From assembly GCA_021229015.1 (NCBI GenBank), contig CM037777.1, forward strand, positions 22,738,777 to 22,802,776: a DNA stretch of 64,000 nt, written 5' to 3'. This stretch comes from Solen grandis. Taxonomy: Eukaryota > Mollusca > Bivalvia > Adapedonta > Solenidae. Positions 1 to 13,910 of this stretch are shown here, piece after piece (the stretch's first letter is position 1; the number at the start of each line of letters is the position of its first letter). Both the position numbers and the translations under genes were made by a program. The notes beneath the pieces are model-generated. The model worked only from the letters and a program-made list of their open reading frames with translations, was not told the DNA's origin and made no database searches.

Positions 1-2640
1 TTATTCTCACCAGTTTTATAGCCTTTCTTCCTCGTCTCAAATGTATTGAAGAGTAGACAGTACTATAAACTCTGATAAGTCAGTAAGCAACTGGCAGACT
101 GATTTGTTTTATGATGAAAGCATAGGTCATTATCCTGGATAGCTTATAATTGGGAGAAATGAAACATACGAAATTCACTGTAAGCGAAATTTGAAAACAC
201 AATCCCATTGAATACACATATCTTTTTCAGACGCATTGTTTCCTTCTTCTCAACAAATACCAAACATCTGTGTGAACGAAAGGATTTTTACCTCGATATA
301 AAATAAGGTTTGTTCTTTTAACGAGATACTTACGTCGTTCGTACGAGAAAAGTCATTACATGAATTATTTAGCAATTAAAAATAAATTCTCGTTATTATG
401 AGAAATTGTCTCATTATATGAAAAATATTTTGCAATTTCGAGATAATAAAACTATATATTTTTATCTATAAATTTCATGTAAACAAAATTGAAAAATTCT
501 AAAAATAATAATTATTAATAATAAACATTTCATACAAGTAAAGAGGACAACGTCAGCTTATGGAAGTATTGATTAGAAAATTAAGTCCCCTGTACAACTG
601 CATGAGAAAAAAGATAATTCAGATTTTGGAATTTTAATTATTCATATTTGTAGAATATCTATTTGTATATTTTAGCTAAAATCATGATCTTAATTGATGA
701 GGTAAGAGTGATTTACAAATTAACAAATGTTGCAACATAATGGTATACGTACATTGTAGATAAATCCATTCCAATAATGCGCTCCATTCTAATCCTACTC
801 CACAGTCCAATACAGTATAAGTCCATTTTAAAGCGTTCCATTATAATACGAATACAAATATGAAGTGGTCCTTCACTGAACACTAAATCTTAACTTATTA
901 TATGCCAGCTTGAATTTGACTTAGGTGCATTTTCAGTGTTATAAATATACATGCGAACTTCAAGACTTTGTTTTTGTCCTTTGAGCATTTTAATTACTAC
1001 ATGTAATATACTACATAAATATAGGTAGATATATATTGCCACATCATCTTGTAATAACGAGATGAGTTATTCATTTTTTATTGTCAAGATTTGGCTTTAC
1101 AACGGCAGTCATAACAGCAAGCTCTTTATAACAGCAGTAGTCTTGAAAACTAAAGTGTACGAGCCTTCTATGTCTCTTTATTCTTTACAACGGCAATTTC
1201 TCAATAACAGCAAAATTCACTGAAACAAACACCTCTTTTTAAAGAAAGTTGACTGTATTACCATTTCAAGGAAGATCGATCACAAATAGGGAAAGCTTTT
1301 TAGGTTTTCTAGACAAGACAAGATGAAAATACATGTAAATTAGTCTTAACATTTTTTATAGATCAATGGGATACTCTGTGAACGCTTACAAATATAACTT
1401 TCCTGTTCAGAAAATTAATTTCAAATACAGGCCGCTTTCAATCTCCGTGAAATATTTTTTTTCTTTTTGAAATCATTTATCGTTTTATTTCAAGCACAAT
1501 GCGAATTTACTAGAGAATTGGATATAATGTTGATCAAGACTCTAAATATCTATTGCCTGTGAATAATAGCAGCATTAAATAAATATTCGTTAAAATTCGT
1601 CAATCCAATGTTATTTCTGAAGAAATAAACAGTTTAAAAACATGCCTAAGGATAAAACTCAATTCAATTACCGGTATTCTTACTTTTCGAAACAGCGAAA
1701 AAGATAAAAAAAAAGTAAACAAAGCCGAAAAGATAATTATACGATGCATGCGTGTGAGATGAATTCAATAGGAAGCATCAAAAGATTATCGGCGCTATAC
1801 TTGAAAAAAAAAATCATAAAATTTCTTGCTAAGATTCACAATTATCAAGATGGGTCTGATTCTATGACAGCCGTCTTGGAGAAAAGTTTTTCTCCTTCAT
1901 TTAACACTGGTACTAGGTCATGTTCACACGTGATACTCATTTTGCGTGCGTCTATGCATGTGTTCACACATGTATGTGTAGCGGTATAAAAATGCATTAT
2001 AACTCAAACATTGAACTCAGATGCACATGTATATGTAATTTGTCATATATATCAAAACGGCTTAAAAATCAGTACTTTGCACCCAAGAAGATCATGAAAA
2101 AATCTTTCCCCGTGCAACCTTCAGATCCGCAATCCGGTATGTTACCCTTTAACCACGACGCCCTCAAACTCCGCGCACCGGTCACGTCAAGCTACGCTAC
2201 TTTAACCACTGCCATCACACAAGTCACGTGATGATAGTTGAAACCATGTGACCAACATTTATAATTTTATAAATTAATGTTATATGATTTGATTTTTTAC
2301 TTTTCTCGAAATCATGAATGTTATTTTCGTGAAATATAACGAAACTGATATGATATATTCAAAACTAGTCATAAGTGATAAAAGTAAATCCGGCCTATAT
2401 CAGCCAAAATCTACTTCTGGTGGCAGTGGTTATCACAACTGTAAGGGGAGGTAACTACTGCGACGGAGTTAGCGACGCCCTTCTCATTAAGAACTATGGG
2501 ACATATTTATTCATGCACGAGTTCCTAATAAAAACATATCTTAACATTTCATTTCATAACAAATTTTGATGACCTGTAAGATCTAAAATTAGTCATTTAC
2601 TTAGGTTTTTGTAATCAAAAGTAGTGGAATTGTCTTGGAT
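1..2640. other. No recognisable gene; AT-rich unique-looking DNA
   Basis: I see no domain, splice-consistent exon or structured repeat here. The open frames at 1744-1989 and 1920-2231 have no recognisable motif and look like chance. A short GC-richer stretch near 2110-2235 contains a CACGTG E-box-like palindrome, but nothing shows that it is a promoter. Confidence 0.5.
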
Positions 2641-3497
2641 TCTATGATTTTAAGTTTACTTATTCGAGTCTTGAGGGTGTCTTCGAGTATGAGTGACATT
2701 TAAAATCCTATATCGTATGAATCTGATTAGCTTAATACTTAAAAAAGGCAAATCATCATTATTTCATGGTTTGTTACCTTTAAATACATTGAGTGATGTA
2801 TATTATCGTTTGGTAAGGCATGTTGATAAAAAAAATCAATTGTGTATCAGAGTACCACTTCATTACATTAAACAATTGAGAGAGAAACTAAGAAATAGAG
2901 GATAACTGTTTGTTTTTGTGTAACATCGTTTATAATTTCACTAAGTGAACATAAAAAGTGATAGCCACGAGTGAAAATGCATTTATTTATGTTCACGAAT
3001 GAAATTATACATCCATCTTTCACTAAACACAAACATTTTTTTTCTTTTTATTTAATGCTTTTAAGGCCAGACATCAGCTGTGTTATTCACAAAAGACGTC
3101 AAAATTGGCTGGGTGACGTTATTTAGGATGTCATTTCTTGCGTAAAACCCAGCACAATAGGCGCTCCGATCAGTTTATAACATAGGGTCGGGTTAAAGTT
3201 TCTGATAATTTCACTACTTTCCTGATAATTTCACTGTTTAAAACAGTAAAATCCACTGATATTTCGAAATAATATACCGAAAAGCATTAAATAAAAGCAT
3301 GTACACCCCTTTACATTCTTTAAGATTTAAATATTGATTTTAAGGAAATAAGACATTGTTTAAACAGAAATAAGACTACCACAGGAAAGGAAGAGAAAAT
3401 GAACCAGGCATGTTGTCTAATTTTAAGTGTTCCATTGGATTAGAAATTGATTTTCTATCAAACCACCAACGCTTTCCTCCAAAAGATAGTTTAATTT
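2641..3497. other. Unassigned stretch with one unexplained small ORF
   Basis: A 70-codon plus-strand frame (2693-2905) encodes a basic, leucine-rich peptide ending in LREKLRNRG. I do not recognise it. It has no visible partner exon, transposon motif or signal peptide, so it is not called as a gene. The rest is AT-rich without clear structure. Confidence 0.3.
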
Positions 3498-3499
3498 TG

Positions 3500-3690
3500 T
3501 TTGTTTTCTTTGGTTTAACGTCCTGTCGAACGTATTTCAGTCATTTTGGAGACTATGTCTACTTCATACAGATATAGTGCTGCCACACTGAAGTATCACG
3601 TTGTAGACATTTGACATACTATTACATCCAGTCGCAATATCCTGAGACATGGAACTACCATTATATACTAAATCTTGCAGCATTCACTTT
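3500..3690 (-). mobile_element. SINE-like interspersed repeat, family A (minus copy)
   Basis: Reverse-complemented, this stretch aligns along its length with the plus-strand copy at 61957-62179. Shared landmarks are GGTAG(A/T)TCC, TGTCTAC, GTGGCAGCACTATATCTG, AAGTAGACATAGTCTC and a terminal gACGTTAAACC or gATGTTAAACC block. The 3' end of the element lies at the left (3500). No tRNA head is visible in this family, so the SINE label rests on its size and on the target duplication of the 62 kb copy. Boundaries are approximate. Confidence 0.6.
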
Positions 3691-3704
3691 CTATTTGATT
3701 TGAT

Positions 3705-5115
3705 AATTGGTCCGGCGTCAACAATTTCCTTTAAACAACATCTCCTCCTAAACCGCTACATGGATTTTGACCAAACTTCACAGGAATCATCCTTATAATG
3801 CCCTCTATCAAGATTGTCCAAATTAATTTGATTGGTTGAAAAAGGGAGCTAAAAATAGATTTTAAAAATACAAACTTTGAAAATCTTCTTCTACAAAACT
3901 GCAAGGTCTAGAGCTTAGATATTTGGTGTGTAGCATCGCCTAGTGTACCTCTACCAAGTTTGTTCAAATCCTGACCCTGGGGTCAAAATTGGCCCCGCCC
4001 CAGGGGACACTTGATTTTACATAGGCTTATATAGTAAAAAAAACTAAAACATCTTCTTCTCAGACACCACAAAGCATTGTCTAATGGATCTCTACCAAGT
4101 TTGTTCAAAGCATGGGCCTGGGGTAAAATTGGCCCCACCCCGGGGGTCACTTGAATTTACATAGGCTTATATAGGATAAAAATAGAAAAATCTTCTTCTT
4201 AGAAACCACAAGGCCAGGAGTTAAGATATTTGGTGTGTAACATTGCTTTATGTTCAAATCGTGGCCCTAGGGTCAGAATTGGCACCGTCCCGGGGGTCAC
4301 TTGATTTAACATAGACTTGTATAGAAAAAAAATAGAAAATTCTTCTTCTAAGAAACCACAAAGCTTGGAGTTAAGATATTTAGTGTGTAACATTGTCTTA
4401 TGAACATCTACTAGGTTTGTTCAAATTCTTGCCCTGGGGTCAAAACTGGTCCCGCCACAGGGGTCACTTGAATTTACAAAGGCCTAAATAGGAAAAACTA
4501 GAAAAATATTCTTCTCAGAAACTATAAGGCCAGGAATTTAGAAATTTGGTGTGTAACATTGCTTTATGGACATCTACCAAGTTTGTTAACATCATGGCCC
4601 TGGGGTCAAAATTGGCCCCGCCCCTGGGGTCACTTGATTATACAAAGACCTAAATAGGGAAATCTAGAAAAATCTTGTTGGAAACCACAAGGCCTGGAGT
4701 TAAGATATTTTGTGTGTAACATTGCTTTTTGGACATCTACCAAGTTTGTTAACATCATGGCCCTGGGGTCAAAATTGGCCCCGCCCAGGGGTCACTTGAT
4801 TAAAAAAACATAGAAAAGATTTTTAAAAGGTATCCTTGTCAGAAACCACAAGATTATGTGTTTATATATTTGGTATGTAACATGGCTTTGTGGACCTGAA
4901 CCATGTTCTCAAATCATGCCTCTGGGGTCCAAATTGGTCCAACGGTAGGGTTAACTTGGTTTTTTGGACCACAAGTAAACTTTTTGTGTGGAATTAAAAT
5001 TATATTCCTGTTTTTCTGCAAGGATTTTGTATTCAGTATGGTTATGTTGTAAAAGGCAATGAAAGCAATATTTTTCAGGTGAGCGATTCAGGGCCATCTT
5101 GGCCCTCTTGTTTAG
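3705..5115 (+). mobile_element. Hairpin-ended element with seven internal ~160 bp tandem repeats
   Basis: Seven degenerate units carry the landmark GGGGTCAAAATTGGCCCCGC, near 3975, 4117, 4262, 4432, 4597, 4760 and 4920, so the period is about 142-170 bp. Each unit also has CTACCAAGTTTGTTCAAA and GTCACTTGATT. A non-repeated leader starts near 3705. The right end carries a perfect 7 bp stem, AGGGCCA (5090-5096) and TGGCCCT (5100-5106) with loop TCT, followed by CTTG. A unique leader, an internal repeat array and a short 3' hairpin resemble non-autonomous Helentron/'pearl' (CvA, BIV160-type) elements known from bivalves. That assignment is inference. Short ORFs inside, such as minus 4199-4393, are repeat artefacts. 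Confidence 0.6.
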
Positions 5116-5198
5116 CAAAATCGGATTTTACAATTTGGATTTTTTTCCATCCAATTTACAAGTGTACATTTATATGTGTATTGTTTACTTGTAAAATA

Positions 5199-5241
<43 letters not shown>

Positions 5242-5243
5242 AT
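5199..5243. repeat. (AAAT)n microsatellite
   Basis: About eleven uninterrupted AAAT units lie about 85 bp beyond the hairpin end of the preceding element. Confidence 0.95.
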
Positions 5244-5244
5244 A

Positions 5245-6734
5245 TTCTAATTAACGAAGGTGCAGAATATCTGAATTGCTGATGTACTTGATCAAGTAAA
5301 GTGTTTATTTTTCATGTTTATGGGTAATTTCTTCTTTTTATGTCAGTAAGCGATATTTCATTTTGAAGAATACCGATGGCTCATATTTGAATTCCTCATT
5401 TAAAAATTTTGAATAGGAATTAAATGTATAAATATTAGCGAATTTGAAATGGAATTCTGACGCACAATTTTAACTTAAGGACACTTTAACTGCATAGCAT
5501 CAAACATTTTGGGAATATCATAATTCAGCTAATTATTTTCTCTGATGTTATTTGTGTTTAATACGTATTTCTTACTATAACTAACTTATATGAAGTTCCT
5601 CAAAAAATGATGCAGAACTTAATATTGTTATTTCAGAATTCAGTTACTTAATTTCACACTTTTATTTGGAGTTGAATATTGCCTTGGTAAGATGTACCTT
5701 ACAATTTGTACGAATACGCAATTAAAAAGAACGCCTTTACACCTCTATTCACCACAAACCGACTATATTTTTCTACTTCAATGTTTTCTGTTTTAATAAA
5801 TTGGCAGGGGTCTGGATAATTTAAAAGTTGACCTTTTCCTGGCTCCACGTCCCATCTCCGCTTAGCTAGGACTAGATTTAGTTATATGCTGCGACTTCCT
5901 CACTACTGGAATCTCATTAACATTCTCATTCTATTTTAAAGTTGCTATTCTGGTCCAAAATATTGGTAAAACATACGGTGTACACTTTTGAACCATAGCC
6001 TTTGTAACTTATCGGCTGTTTTTTTTTATTAATACTTCAACATTCTCTAAAGTAATGTTAAGACTTATTTATTTTTTTAAGCATTCTTTTCGTTCTTAAT
6101 TGTTTTAGAATGTTTCTAATGTCTTTCTAATGTATTGCGTTATTTATTTTATTCCTATCTAATCTTGATTGTGTCTTAGCATTGTTTATAAATATACCAC
6201 CGCGAAAGAATTTGAATAAATATATGATTTTTTATTTTAAACTAAAATAGAATTCACGATTTTTAACAAGACATGGCAATGCAACAAAAACTAGATTCTT
6301 CATATGCAAATTTTAGTTTAAACCTCGCTTTTTGAAATGCATAAACTTAGATGGAAGCAATGTTAATTTTCACTTTGCAAAGGGAGGCAATTCCACCGTG
6401 GGTCATTTGCAACTGGCAAGTTCGTACACAGAAGAAAAAAGAAAAATAACAATGGAGTGTTTGGGAGAAAACTAAGCGATACCAGAAACCGTATGAGACG
6501 GGTGATGCTTCCTGAATGAAAAAAAAATAGCTGTCAGTATATCGTGGGTTTTGAAAAATGGAACATTGGAACATTTCTGGATAAGGTTAAGTGAAAAAAA
6601 ATAAAAAAAGAATAATATCTAAAGATTCTTAAGGTGCATGTGGCATGCCATCTTTGTATAATAACCATTTATACCAAATCATTAAATAAATCCATCATGA
6701 AAATAAAAACTTTTAGACCAAACACAAAAAACAA
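5245..6734. other. No recognisable gene
   Basis: AT-rich DNA with only short motif-free frames, such as minus 6347-6574. I see no repeat family or domain. Confidence 0.45.
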
Positions 6735-7560
6735 ACCTCGTATTTTACCTCAGACCTCTAAGTGTAACCTTGAGCTTGGAGCTAAGGGTCTGGGTCTTAC
6801 GCGCTGCACATCGTCTCACGATATTAACATTTGTGCCAAGTAATTAAAAAAATCATTTGATACAAGAGGAAGTTATGGGCCGGACACGATAAAAATCACC
6901 CCATTTATTATCTTTGACTCTGAGACCCTGACCTTAAAGCTAAGGACATGAGTATTGTGCACTGGACACCATCTCATGCTGGTGAATATTTGTGCCAAGT
7001 AATTTAAAAGTCCATCAATAAATGAGGAAGTTATGGTACGTACACGAAAAATAATACATTTTTTTTATCTTTGACCTATAATTAATGAAACCTTGCCCAT
7101 GGAGCTCCAAATCTGGGTCTTGCGCGCTGAATATTGTCTCATGATGGTGAACATTTGTACCAAGTAATTTTAACATCCATCAATAAATGAGGAAGTTATA
7201 GACTGGACACACACACACAACATTGATTTTCGACCTCTAAGTGTGACCTTGACCTTGGAGCTAAGAACCTGGGTTTTCGACTCTGCACATCGTCTCATGA
7301 TGGTGAACATTTGTGACAAGTAATTTTAAAATCCATTAATAAACAATGAAATTATCGTCCGGATAAAAAATACCCCATTTTTTTTATCTTTGGCCTCCAA
7401 GTGTGACCTTGACATTGACCTAACTTACACAGAAAACAATCCAAACCTTCCTCTTAATGCTACCTAACAACTGCCAAAAGCTATCATCCGGAAACTGAAT
7501 TGATGTATTTTTTCTATTTTTTAGCCATCGTGACTTTGAAATTTACCTCACCTACCAAGA
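6735..7560 (+). repeat. Second ~160 bp tandem repeat array
   Basis: Degenerate units share GTGACCTTGACCTTGGAGCT, CTGGGTCTTGCGCGCTG, CATCGTCTCATGATGGTGAA, CATTTGTGCCAAGTAATTTT and AATGAGGAAGTTATGG. The GCTAAGG landmark falls at 6781, 6939, 7104 and 7260, giving periods of 158, 165 and 156 bp. The sequence is unrelated to the 3.7-5.1 kb units although the period is almost the same. The array decays after 7430 into a partly related stretch with ACCTAAC(T)TAC motifs. The frame at 6634-6843 lies partly inside a unit and is not a gene. Confidence 0.65.
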
Positions 7561-8985
7561 AAACAACCCCAGCTTTCCTCTTTATGCAACCTAACTACTG
7601 TCTAAATATGGAAGAGATATCTCTATTAAAAAAATCATCGTCTAGAAACTAAAGTGATGCCCGCCCTCACAACATTCGCCAATCTCATAAATAGAATATT
7701 TCCTTCTAAAAATCTGATTAAAAATATCATGATACCAGATATTGTTAATTTCGAAATCAAAACAAAAAAAAACAAAAAAACAACAACAACAACAACAAAA
7801 TCTATATGCCTCACTTTTTGGTTGGGGGCATAAAAATACCCAGGTGCACAAATTCATGTCTTGATTAATATATCCATGAATGTTCAAGTCTGTAGTACAA
7901 ATACTTTCAAAGTTACGTGTGTCACAAGCATAAAATTCCATATTTTTCAAAAACAAAGGCCCATAACTCATTTACCTTTTTCAGCCTTGTTTGGTGGAGG
8001 GCTCTACAACGGAAGTGTTAAGGGCACACATTTAAACAGATCACCAATATGTGAAAGAGCCACCGTTTAGTAGGGGCGTTAGTGTCTTACATTGATAACC
8101 TAAACTTTAATGAATCGGATTGACTACTTTCATCCACTGTCTGATAATTTTCATGTTTATATTAGTATGATTGGGTTAAAGAAGTCGAAATTGAATTAAA
8201 ATGTGCTGATAATCGATGCTTAAGATAACGTTTTTAATAAGATGTAATGAAAAAAGAAAATACGCAAGCGAAAAAAATCGCAAGCGGGAACTATCAAATA
8301 GATCCGATAACAATCACCTGATCGTAACTGTTGGCCCATAATTCGTTTGGCTGTTCGCCATAAAAAAAAATGTTAAAAAGGTGTGTAGGTTCAAGTTCCG
8401 ACCGGAGAAAATGAATTATAGATTTTTTTAAAAATTATTTTTGCAATATTTTGTTTTAATGAATATCATCAATTTACCGAATATAAAATGAAATGGAAAA
8501 AAATACGAAATTTAATAATGAATGTTTGCTGGTTTAGGTTTGCTTCCTAAAAAGTGGCGATATGCTTATTGTTAGCAGTCCATTGAGACAAATTGTGTTT
8601 TCATCTTTTCTTGTAACGACCGTGTCCAAGCAAGGTTAAAGCGGGTTTATAAATTGGGTTTGTTGGCATAGCTTGAAACTTTGATCCTCGTCTGTTATAT
8701 ATTCTTAATAAACAAAAGAAATTCGACATCATGACATCAAAAACCCTGTTCTCTCAGCGCTATAAGCACTTTGATTTTGAGTATCCTTTTCAACTTAAAT
8801 ACATTGACCAACTTTCCTACAAAATCTCAATCTCATATTGTACTGAATAGCATTTGTACACCAGCTTGTACCTCTGACAAAAAGAGTGCGCTATCATTTC
8901 CTGCTCTTGATACTGAAACAAAGAGGAATAGGCAGTCCTTTTCACCTCTCTCACCCACTTTAGAACTATAGACAGCATGGGATTG
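7561..8985. other. No recognisable gene
   Basis: Frames at 7642-7971 (minus), 7861-8070 and 8771-8971 have no recognisable domain. The first is partly a CAA/poly-A translation. No structured repeat was recognised. Confidence 0.4.
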
Positions 8986-8999
8986 TGGCGGTGCTCGAG

Positions 9000-10245
<1,246 letters not shown>

Positions 10246-10246
10246 T

Positions 10247-10657
10247 GTGGCGTGCCGTAATTGGTCTGTTTACACAACCAAACAAACAGAAAATTCTAAT
10301 ATTGAGAGAGCGCATAGGGTGAAATCCCGGGACCCGTCAAAGTGTACGATCGTCGTCAGATTTAGTCGGTATAAAGATCGGGAGTGTATACTGACAAAGG
10401 CAAATACAGCATTTTCCCGTGCGTCCGAGGTATCTGTAAAACCTGACTACACAGATCGTGTTGTCCGACACAGGCGTGAACTGGGAGCTCGCATGATTCA
10501 GGAACGACGGAACAATAGGTATGCAGCTATACGATATGATAAACTTATTGTGGACGACAAAATCTACAAGTATGATGATGTTAAACAGGATCTTGTGTGT
10601 ATTGGTCAACGACATGTAAGCAGGCGATCGCGTGTCATGGAATATCCAGGGGCTTAA
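10247..10657 (+). pseudogene. LINE ORF1, C-terminal domain
   Basis: The 136-codon frame contains IERAHRVKSRDPSKCTIVVR followed by FSRYKDRECIL, then a basic region ending in a predicted RYAAIRYDKLIVDDKIY strand-loop. The RAHRxG...P...IIVxFxxYKDRxxIL pattern is typical of the L1 ORF1 C-terminal domain, which helps bind RNA. Continuity with the N-terminal half at 9000-9282 has been broken. The 3' end overlaps the start of the endonuclease in another frame by about 20 bp, a compact ORF1/ORF2 arrangement common in LINEs. The true start is not visible. Confidence 0.65.
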
Positions 10658-11410
10658 AAAAATATGTTGATGACTAATTGATTGATTTCGATATAATATG
10701 TCTTTGCGAAACATGGGCAATATGTAAAAGTGTTTGACAAATTTCTAAATAATTCTATACATTTTGATAGTGTTCGAAATATTGGTGCAAATTCATTTCG
10801 TAATAGTGGTGTCGTATCTGTGTTCATTAAAGGCACAGTCTTAAAGCGAGTCATTGTTACTAGAACTTGTAAAAATTATAAAGACTGTATTGTTTTACTT
10901 TTCAAGTTTCAACAGTTAGTAATTGTAATATCTTATAATGTATCCCCGAGGGCTCGTCTGTTTATAATGACTCTTTAAATGAAAAGAAAGGTATTATTTT
11001 GTTACAAAACAATCTTGACACGTTAAAGTTAATATATAATGAAGCTATGATATTTATTGCAGGTGATCTGAATGCAAGGATAAAAAATTTATTAGGTTAT
11101 ATACCTGATGATAATCTTACATACATATTCGGTGAAACGGATTATAAAAGTAGCAGTTTTGATTTACAGAGACAGAGTAAAGACAATCGATGCAACCTTT
11201 TTGGTCGTACGCTTATAGATTTTTGTTGTTCTCATGATATACATGTTTTAAATGGGAGGTTTGACGATGCTTACAGGGATTATACATGTTTATCTGGAGA
11301 TGGGGCTAGTATTGTAGATTACATGATAGCATGCGAAAACTTGTTTATTCATGTAACAAACTTCCGTGTTTTGGAAAGAGATGAATAAGATCATTTTCCG
11401 ATATCAAGTA
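10636..11410 (+). pseudogene. LINE ORF2 endonuclease (APE type), broken
   Basis: It begins with SWNIQGLKKYV at about 10636 and continues with DIICLCETW, the Glu-bearing motif of apurinic-like endonucleases. After several stops and frameshifts a clean frame (10999-11388) gives AGDLNARI, then VDYMIAC. A stop then sits inside the last catalytic motif, RDE-stop-DHFPI, where SDHFP is expected. These enzymes nick the chromosomal target to prime reverse transcription. The motif order and spacing are right for the family, but the in-frame stop at 11386-11388 and the upstream breaks make it non-functional. Confidence 0.8.
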
Positions 11411-11639
11411 AGCTTAAGTTTAACTCCATAATTCGTGACTTTAAGTCTATAAATGATGATTTAAATGGAAATCCTGTAAAAGTCAGACATTCTTAAATAC
11501 TTTCAGAAATGTGTTATTGAATTATGGAGATTAGATACATAATCTTGCAAGTACTGATGTTAATAAAGCAGTTTGCGCTATTACACAGATTTACCAAGAT
11601 GCCGCGATTCACATGCGCGTGCGCACTGGATCAAGCTTT

Positions 11640-12647
11640 ACTGTGTTTAATTCTAAACAACCACCATGGTGGGATGAAGAATGTGAAATCCTCAAAACGA
11701 GCAAACACAGGGCTTTACGTAGGTTCAGGGTAACAAATGATGCCACAGATCTTGTTCTTTATAAAGAAAGAAAAAATGTCTATAAAAAAAATTGCGTCAG
11801 AAAAAGAATAACTTCGAAGAGAGAGAAAGAACAAAACTAATCGATTGTTGTAAAAATATAAATATGCTATGGAAAATGCTTAAGAAATCCCGAACAAATC
11901 CATGTGTTATTGGCTGTAATATTAAAGAGAATGAGTGGTTTAACTATTTTAGAAGTTTGTTGTTTGTCGAAAACGCTGATTCAATTGTTGTAAATAATGA
12001 TAATTTGGAGGATAGTTTCTTAAATACTGAAATAACCGTAGATGAAGTTAAAAATTCGATTGCTAAACTGAGTACGGGTAAGAGTCCAGGCAATGATGGT
12101 TTGACTTCTGAATTTTATAAAAGCACAGCTGATGATATTGGCCCTCTATTGTGCCATTTATTCAACAATATTTTCAATAGTTGAGTATTCCCTTATTTAT
12201 GGGGTGCGAGCATAATATATCCTATTTATAAATCTGGACCTCAGCAGGACCCAAACAACTACAGAGGCATATCTATTACAACAACAATGTACACAATATT
12301 TTCAAATATAATAAATTCAAGATTGTATATGTGAGCAGAAAATAATGAGAAGATCGACGAGGCTCAAGCTGGTTTTAGAAATGGGTACTCAGCAGTTGAT
12401 AATGTATTTTGTCTACAGGCCATGGTCCAAAAATATTTATCCAGAAATGGTGGTTGTTTTTATTGTTTGTATGTTGATTTTCGCAAAGCGTTTGATAGAA
12501 TAAACCATGATAAATTGTTTAAACAATTACAGGTTAAAGGGTTCTATATTGTAATGTATAAAAATTTGAAAGCATGTGTAAGGACATCATCCGGCAAAGA
12601 AACTGAATACTTCCCATGTAATATTGGAACTAGACAGGGGGATATCA
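11640..12647 (+). pseudogene. LINE ORF2 reverse transcriptase, 5' portion
   Basis: The linker carries QPPWWDEECE (near 11660), frequent between endonuclease and RT in such LINEs. RT follows in one frame from 11792: TGKSPGNDGLTSEFYK, then a stop at 12182-12184, PNNYRGISI, a second stop near 12332, AQAGFRNGYSAVDNVF, and motif A YVDFRKAFDRINHDKL, which carries the first catalytic Asp. It ends at GTRQGD, motif B, exactly where an antisense LINE fragment is inserted. Coding resumes at 13911. Only two stops interrupt about 860 bp, so decay here is milder than in the endonuclease. Confidence 0.85.
12642..12647. repeat. Left 6 bp target-site duplication (ATATCA)
   Basis: ATATCA here recurs at 13905-13910. 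Removing 12648-13910 joins the host RT codons for GTRQGD to those for SLFIDQLATLL, which supports these as exact insertion boundaries. Confidence 0.75.
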
Positions 12648-13904
12648 TAACATAACATAACATAACATACATTTTATTGCATTAAATATCATATGACATT
12701 TATAGCAAAATAATATTTATACAACGAAGACAAGAAAATTTACCAAGGAGCATATATGAATATGCAAAAATAAATGAATTGAACAAATAAGTAAAAACTA
12801 TTTTCAATGATACGAGTGTTGAATAATAATAATGAGTTTTAGTTATTTATGATTCTAATCTCATTTGCATAGAAAATAAATTTTGCAACAGATTCTTTAA
12901 TTTTACTTGATTTATTACTCATTAAAATTTCAAATTTTTTTAGGGTTGGCCAGTGACAGAAATATTGTTTGAAAAAAAAGATCTTAGTTCTCTATATTTG
13001 GGGCATACAAGTAAGAAATGGTATTCAGTTTCAGGTATATTCATTGAACAATTTTTACAAAGCCGTTGGTCTCTAGGAGTGTTGTCATATCTTCCAGTTT
13101 CTATGAGTAAGTCATGAGATGAAACTCTAAATTTAGTTAGGGCAATTCTAAATCGTTTGTCTTTTATTTTGTCAAGATAATTTTCAAAAATAAAATCATG
13201 TTTAAATATACAATATGTGTCAAGCTTTTTAGTATTATTTATATTCGAATACCAACTCTGGTGATAATGGTCTAGTATACGATTCTTTATGAATTTTAAA
13301 TCAATAAGAGCAGTATCATGTGCGATCCATATATATGACATACCAATATGGTCAAAAATATGTTTAACTTGATAAGCCCAGTTTTTACTGTCGGTACAGC
13401 CCAAGTTTACGTCATCTTTTAACATTTGGTAAGTTTTGTAACGAAGTGATGTTGGTTTACTTTTAAGTATTTTTATCCAGTATTTTATCAGAGTGATTTT
13501 CCTTAAAATATGCATGGGAGCACGACCTAATTCACCATACAAAGTATTAAGGTGGGTAGACTTTTTTACATAGAGTATTTTTCTGCAAAATTTGGTGTGT
13601 ACAAGTTCAATGTCTTTAGAGTTACAATACCCCCATACACCAGATGCGTAGTTCAGTATTGGTGATATCAGGCTATCAAATAATTTTATTTTTTGCGATG
13701 TTTCAAGGTCAAGTTGGTTGAATACAATGAATAGATTATGAAGTGCCCGTGTTGCTTGTGATGCAATGTTCTTTTGTGTTCTGTTCCATTTGTTGTTTTT
13801 GTATAGGTGAATGCCAAGGTACTTGAATGAGTCTACTAATTCGATAACTGTGTTGTTGATATAAAAATTGTAAGTGGTTGCTCTACCTAATTCGAATATC
13901 ATAC
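12648..13904 (-). mobile_element. 5'-truncated LINE fragment inserted antisense into a LINE
   Basis: A 1257 bp insert carries the C-terminal RT region of a second LINE family on the minus strand. Its 3' end is at the left. There a simple tail of about four CATAA units on the plus strand (12646-12666), or TTATG in sense, follows a short UTR. Its 5' truncation point is near 13904. The 6 bp duplication ATATCA flanks it. Its open frame is intact while the host LINE is full of stops, so the insert is probably younger. Its closest relative in this window is the LINE at 27.7-30.8 kb. Confidence 0.85.
12940..13902 (-). CDS. LINE RT C-terminal fragment (320 codons, open)
   Basis: The frame starts within the post-catalytic thumb region (MIFELGRATTYNF, then SFKYLGIHLYKNNKWNRTQK) and continues through NYASGVWGYCNSKDIE, a conserved block after RT. 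It ends with a Cys/His cluster, LCKNCSMNIPETEYHFLLVC, then PKYRELR. The catalytic motifs (YVDxxKAFD, FADD) lie upstream and are lost to 5' truncation. It therefore cannot act as an RT, although no stop interrupts it. It aligns block for block with 29500-30400. No promoter is visible. It is a retrotransposon remnant, not a host gene. Confidence 0.85.
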   Translation of the reverse strand: MIFELGRATTYNFYINNTVIELVDSFKYLGIHLYKNNKWNRTQKNIASQATRALHNLFIVFNQLDLETSQKIKLFDSLISPILNYASGVWGYCNSKDIELVHTKFCRKILYVKKSTHLNTLYGELGRAPMHILRKITLIKYWIKILKSKPTSLRYKTYQMLKDDVNLGCTDSKNWAYQVKHIFDHIGMSYIWIAHDTALIDLKFIKNRILDHYHQSWYSNINNTKKLDTYCIFKHDFIFENYLDKIKDKRFRIALTKFRVSSHDLLIETGRYDNTPRDQRLCKNCSMNIPETEYHFLLVCPKYRELRSFFSNNISVTGQP

Positions 13905-13910
13905 ATATCA

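Noticed and set aside
2693..2905. 70-codon basic ORF as a host gene
   Set aside because: No recognised domain, partner exon or conservation evidence is available from sequence alone. Left as unexplained.
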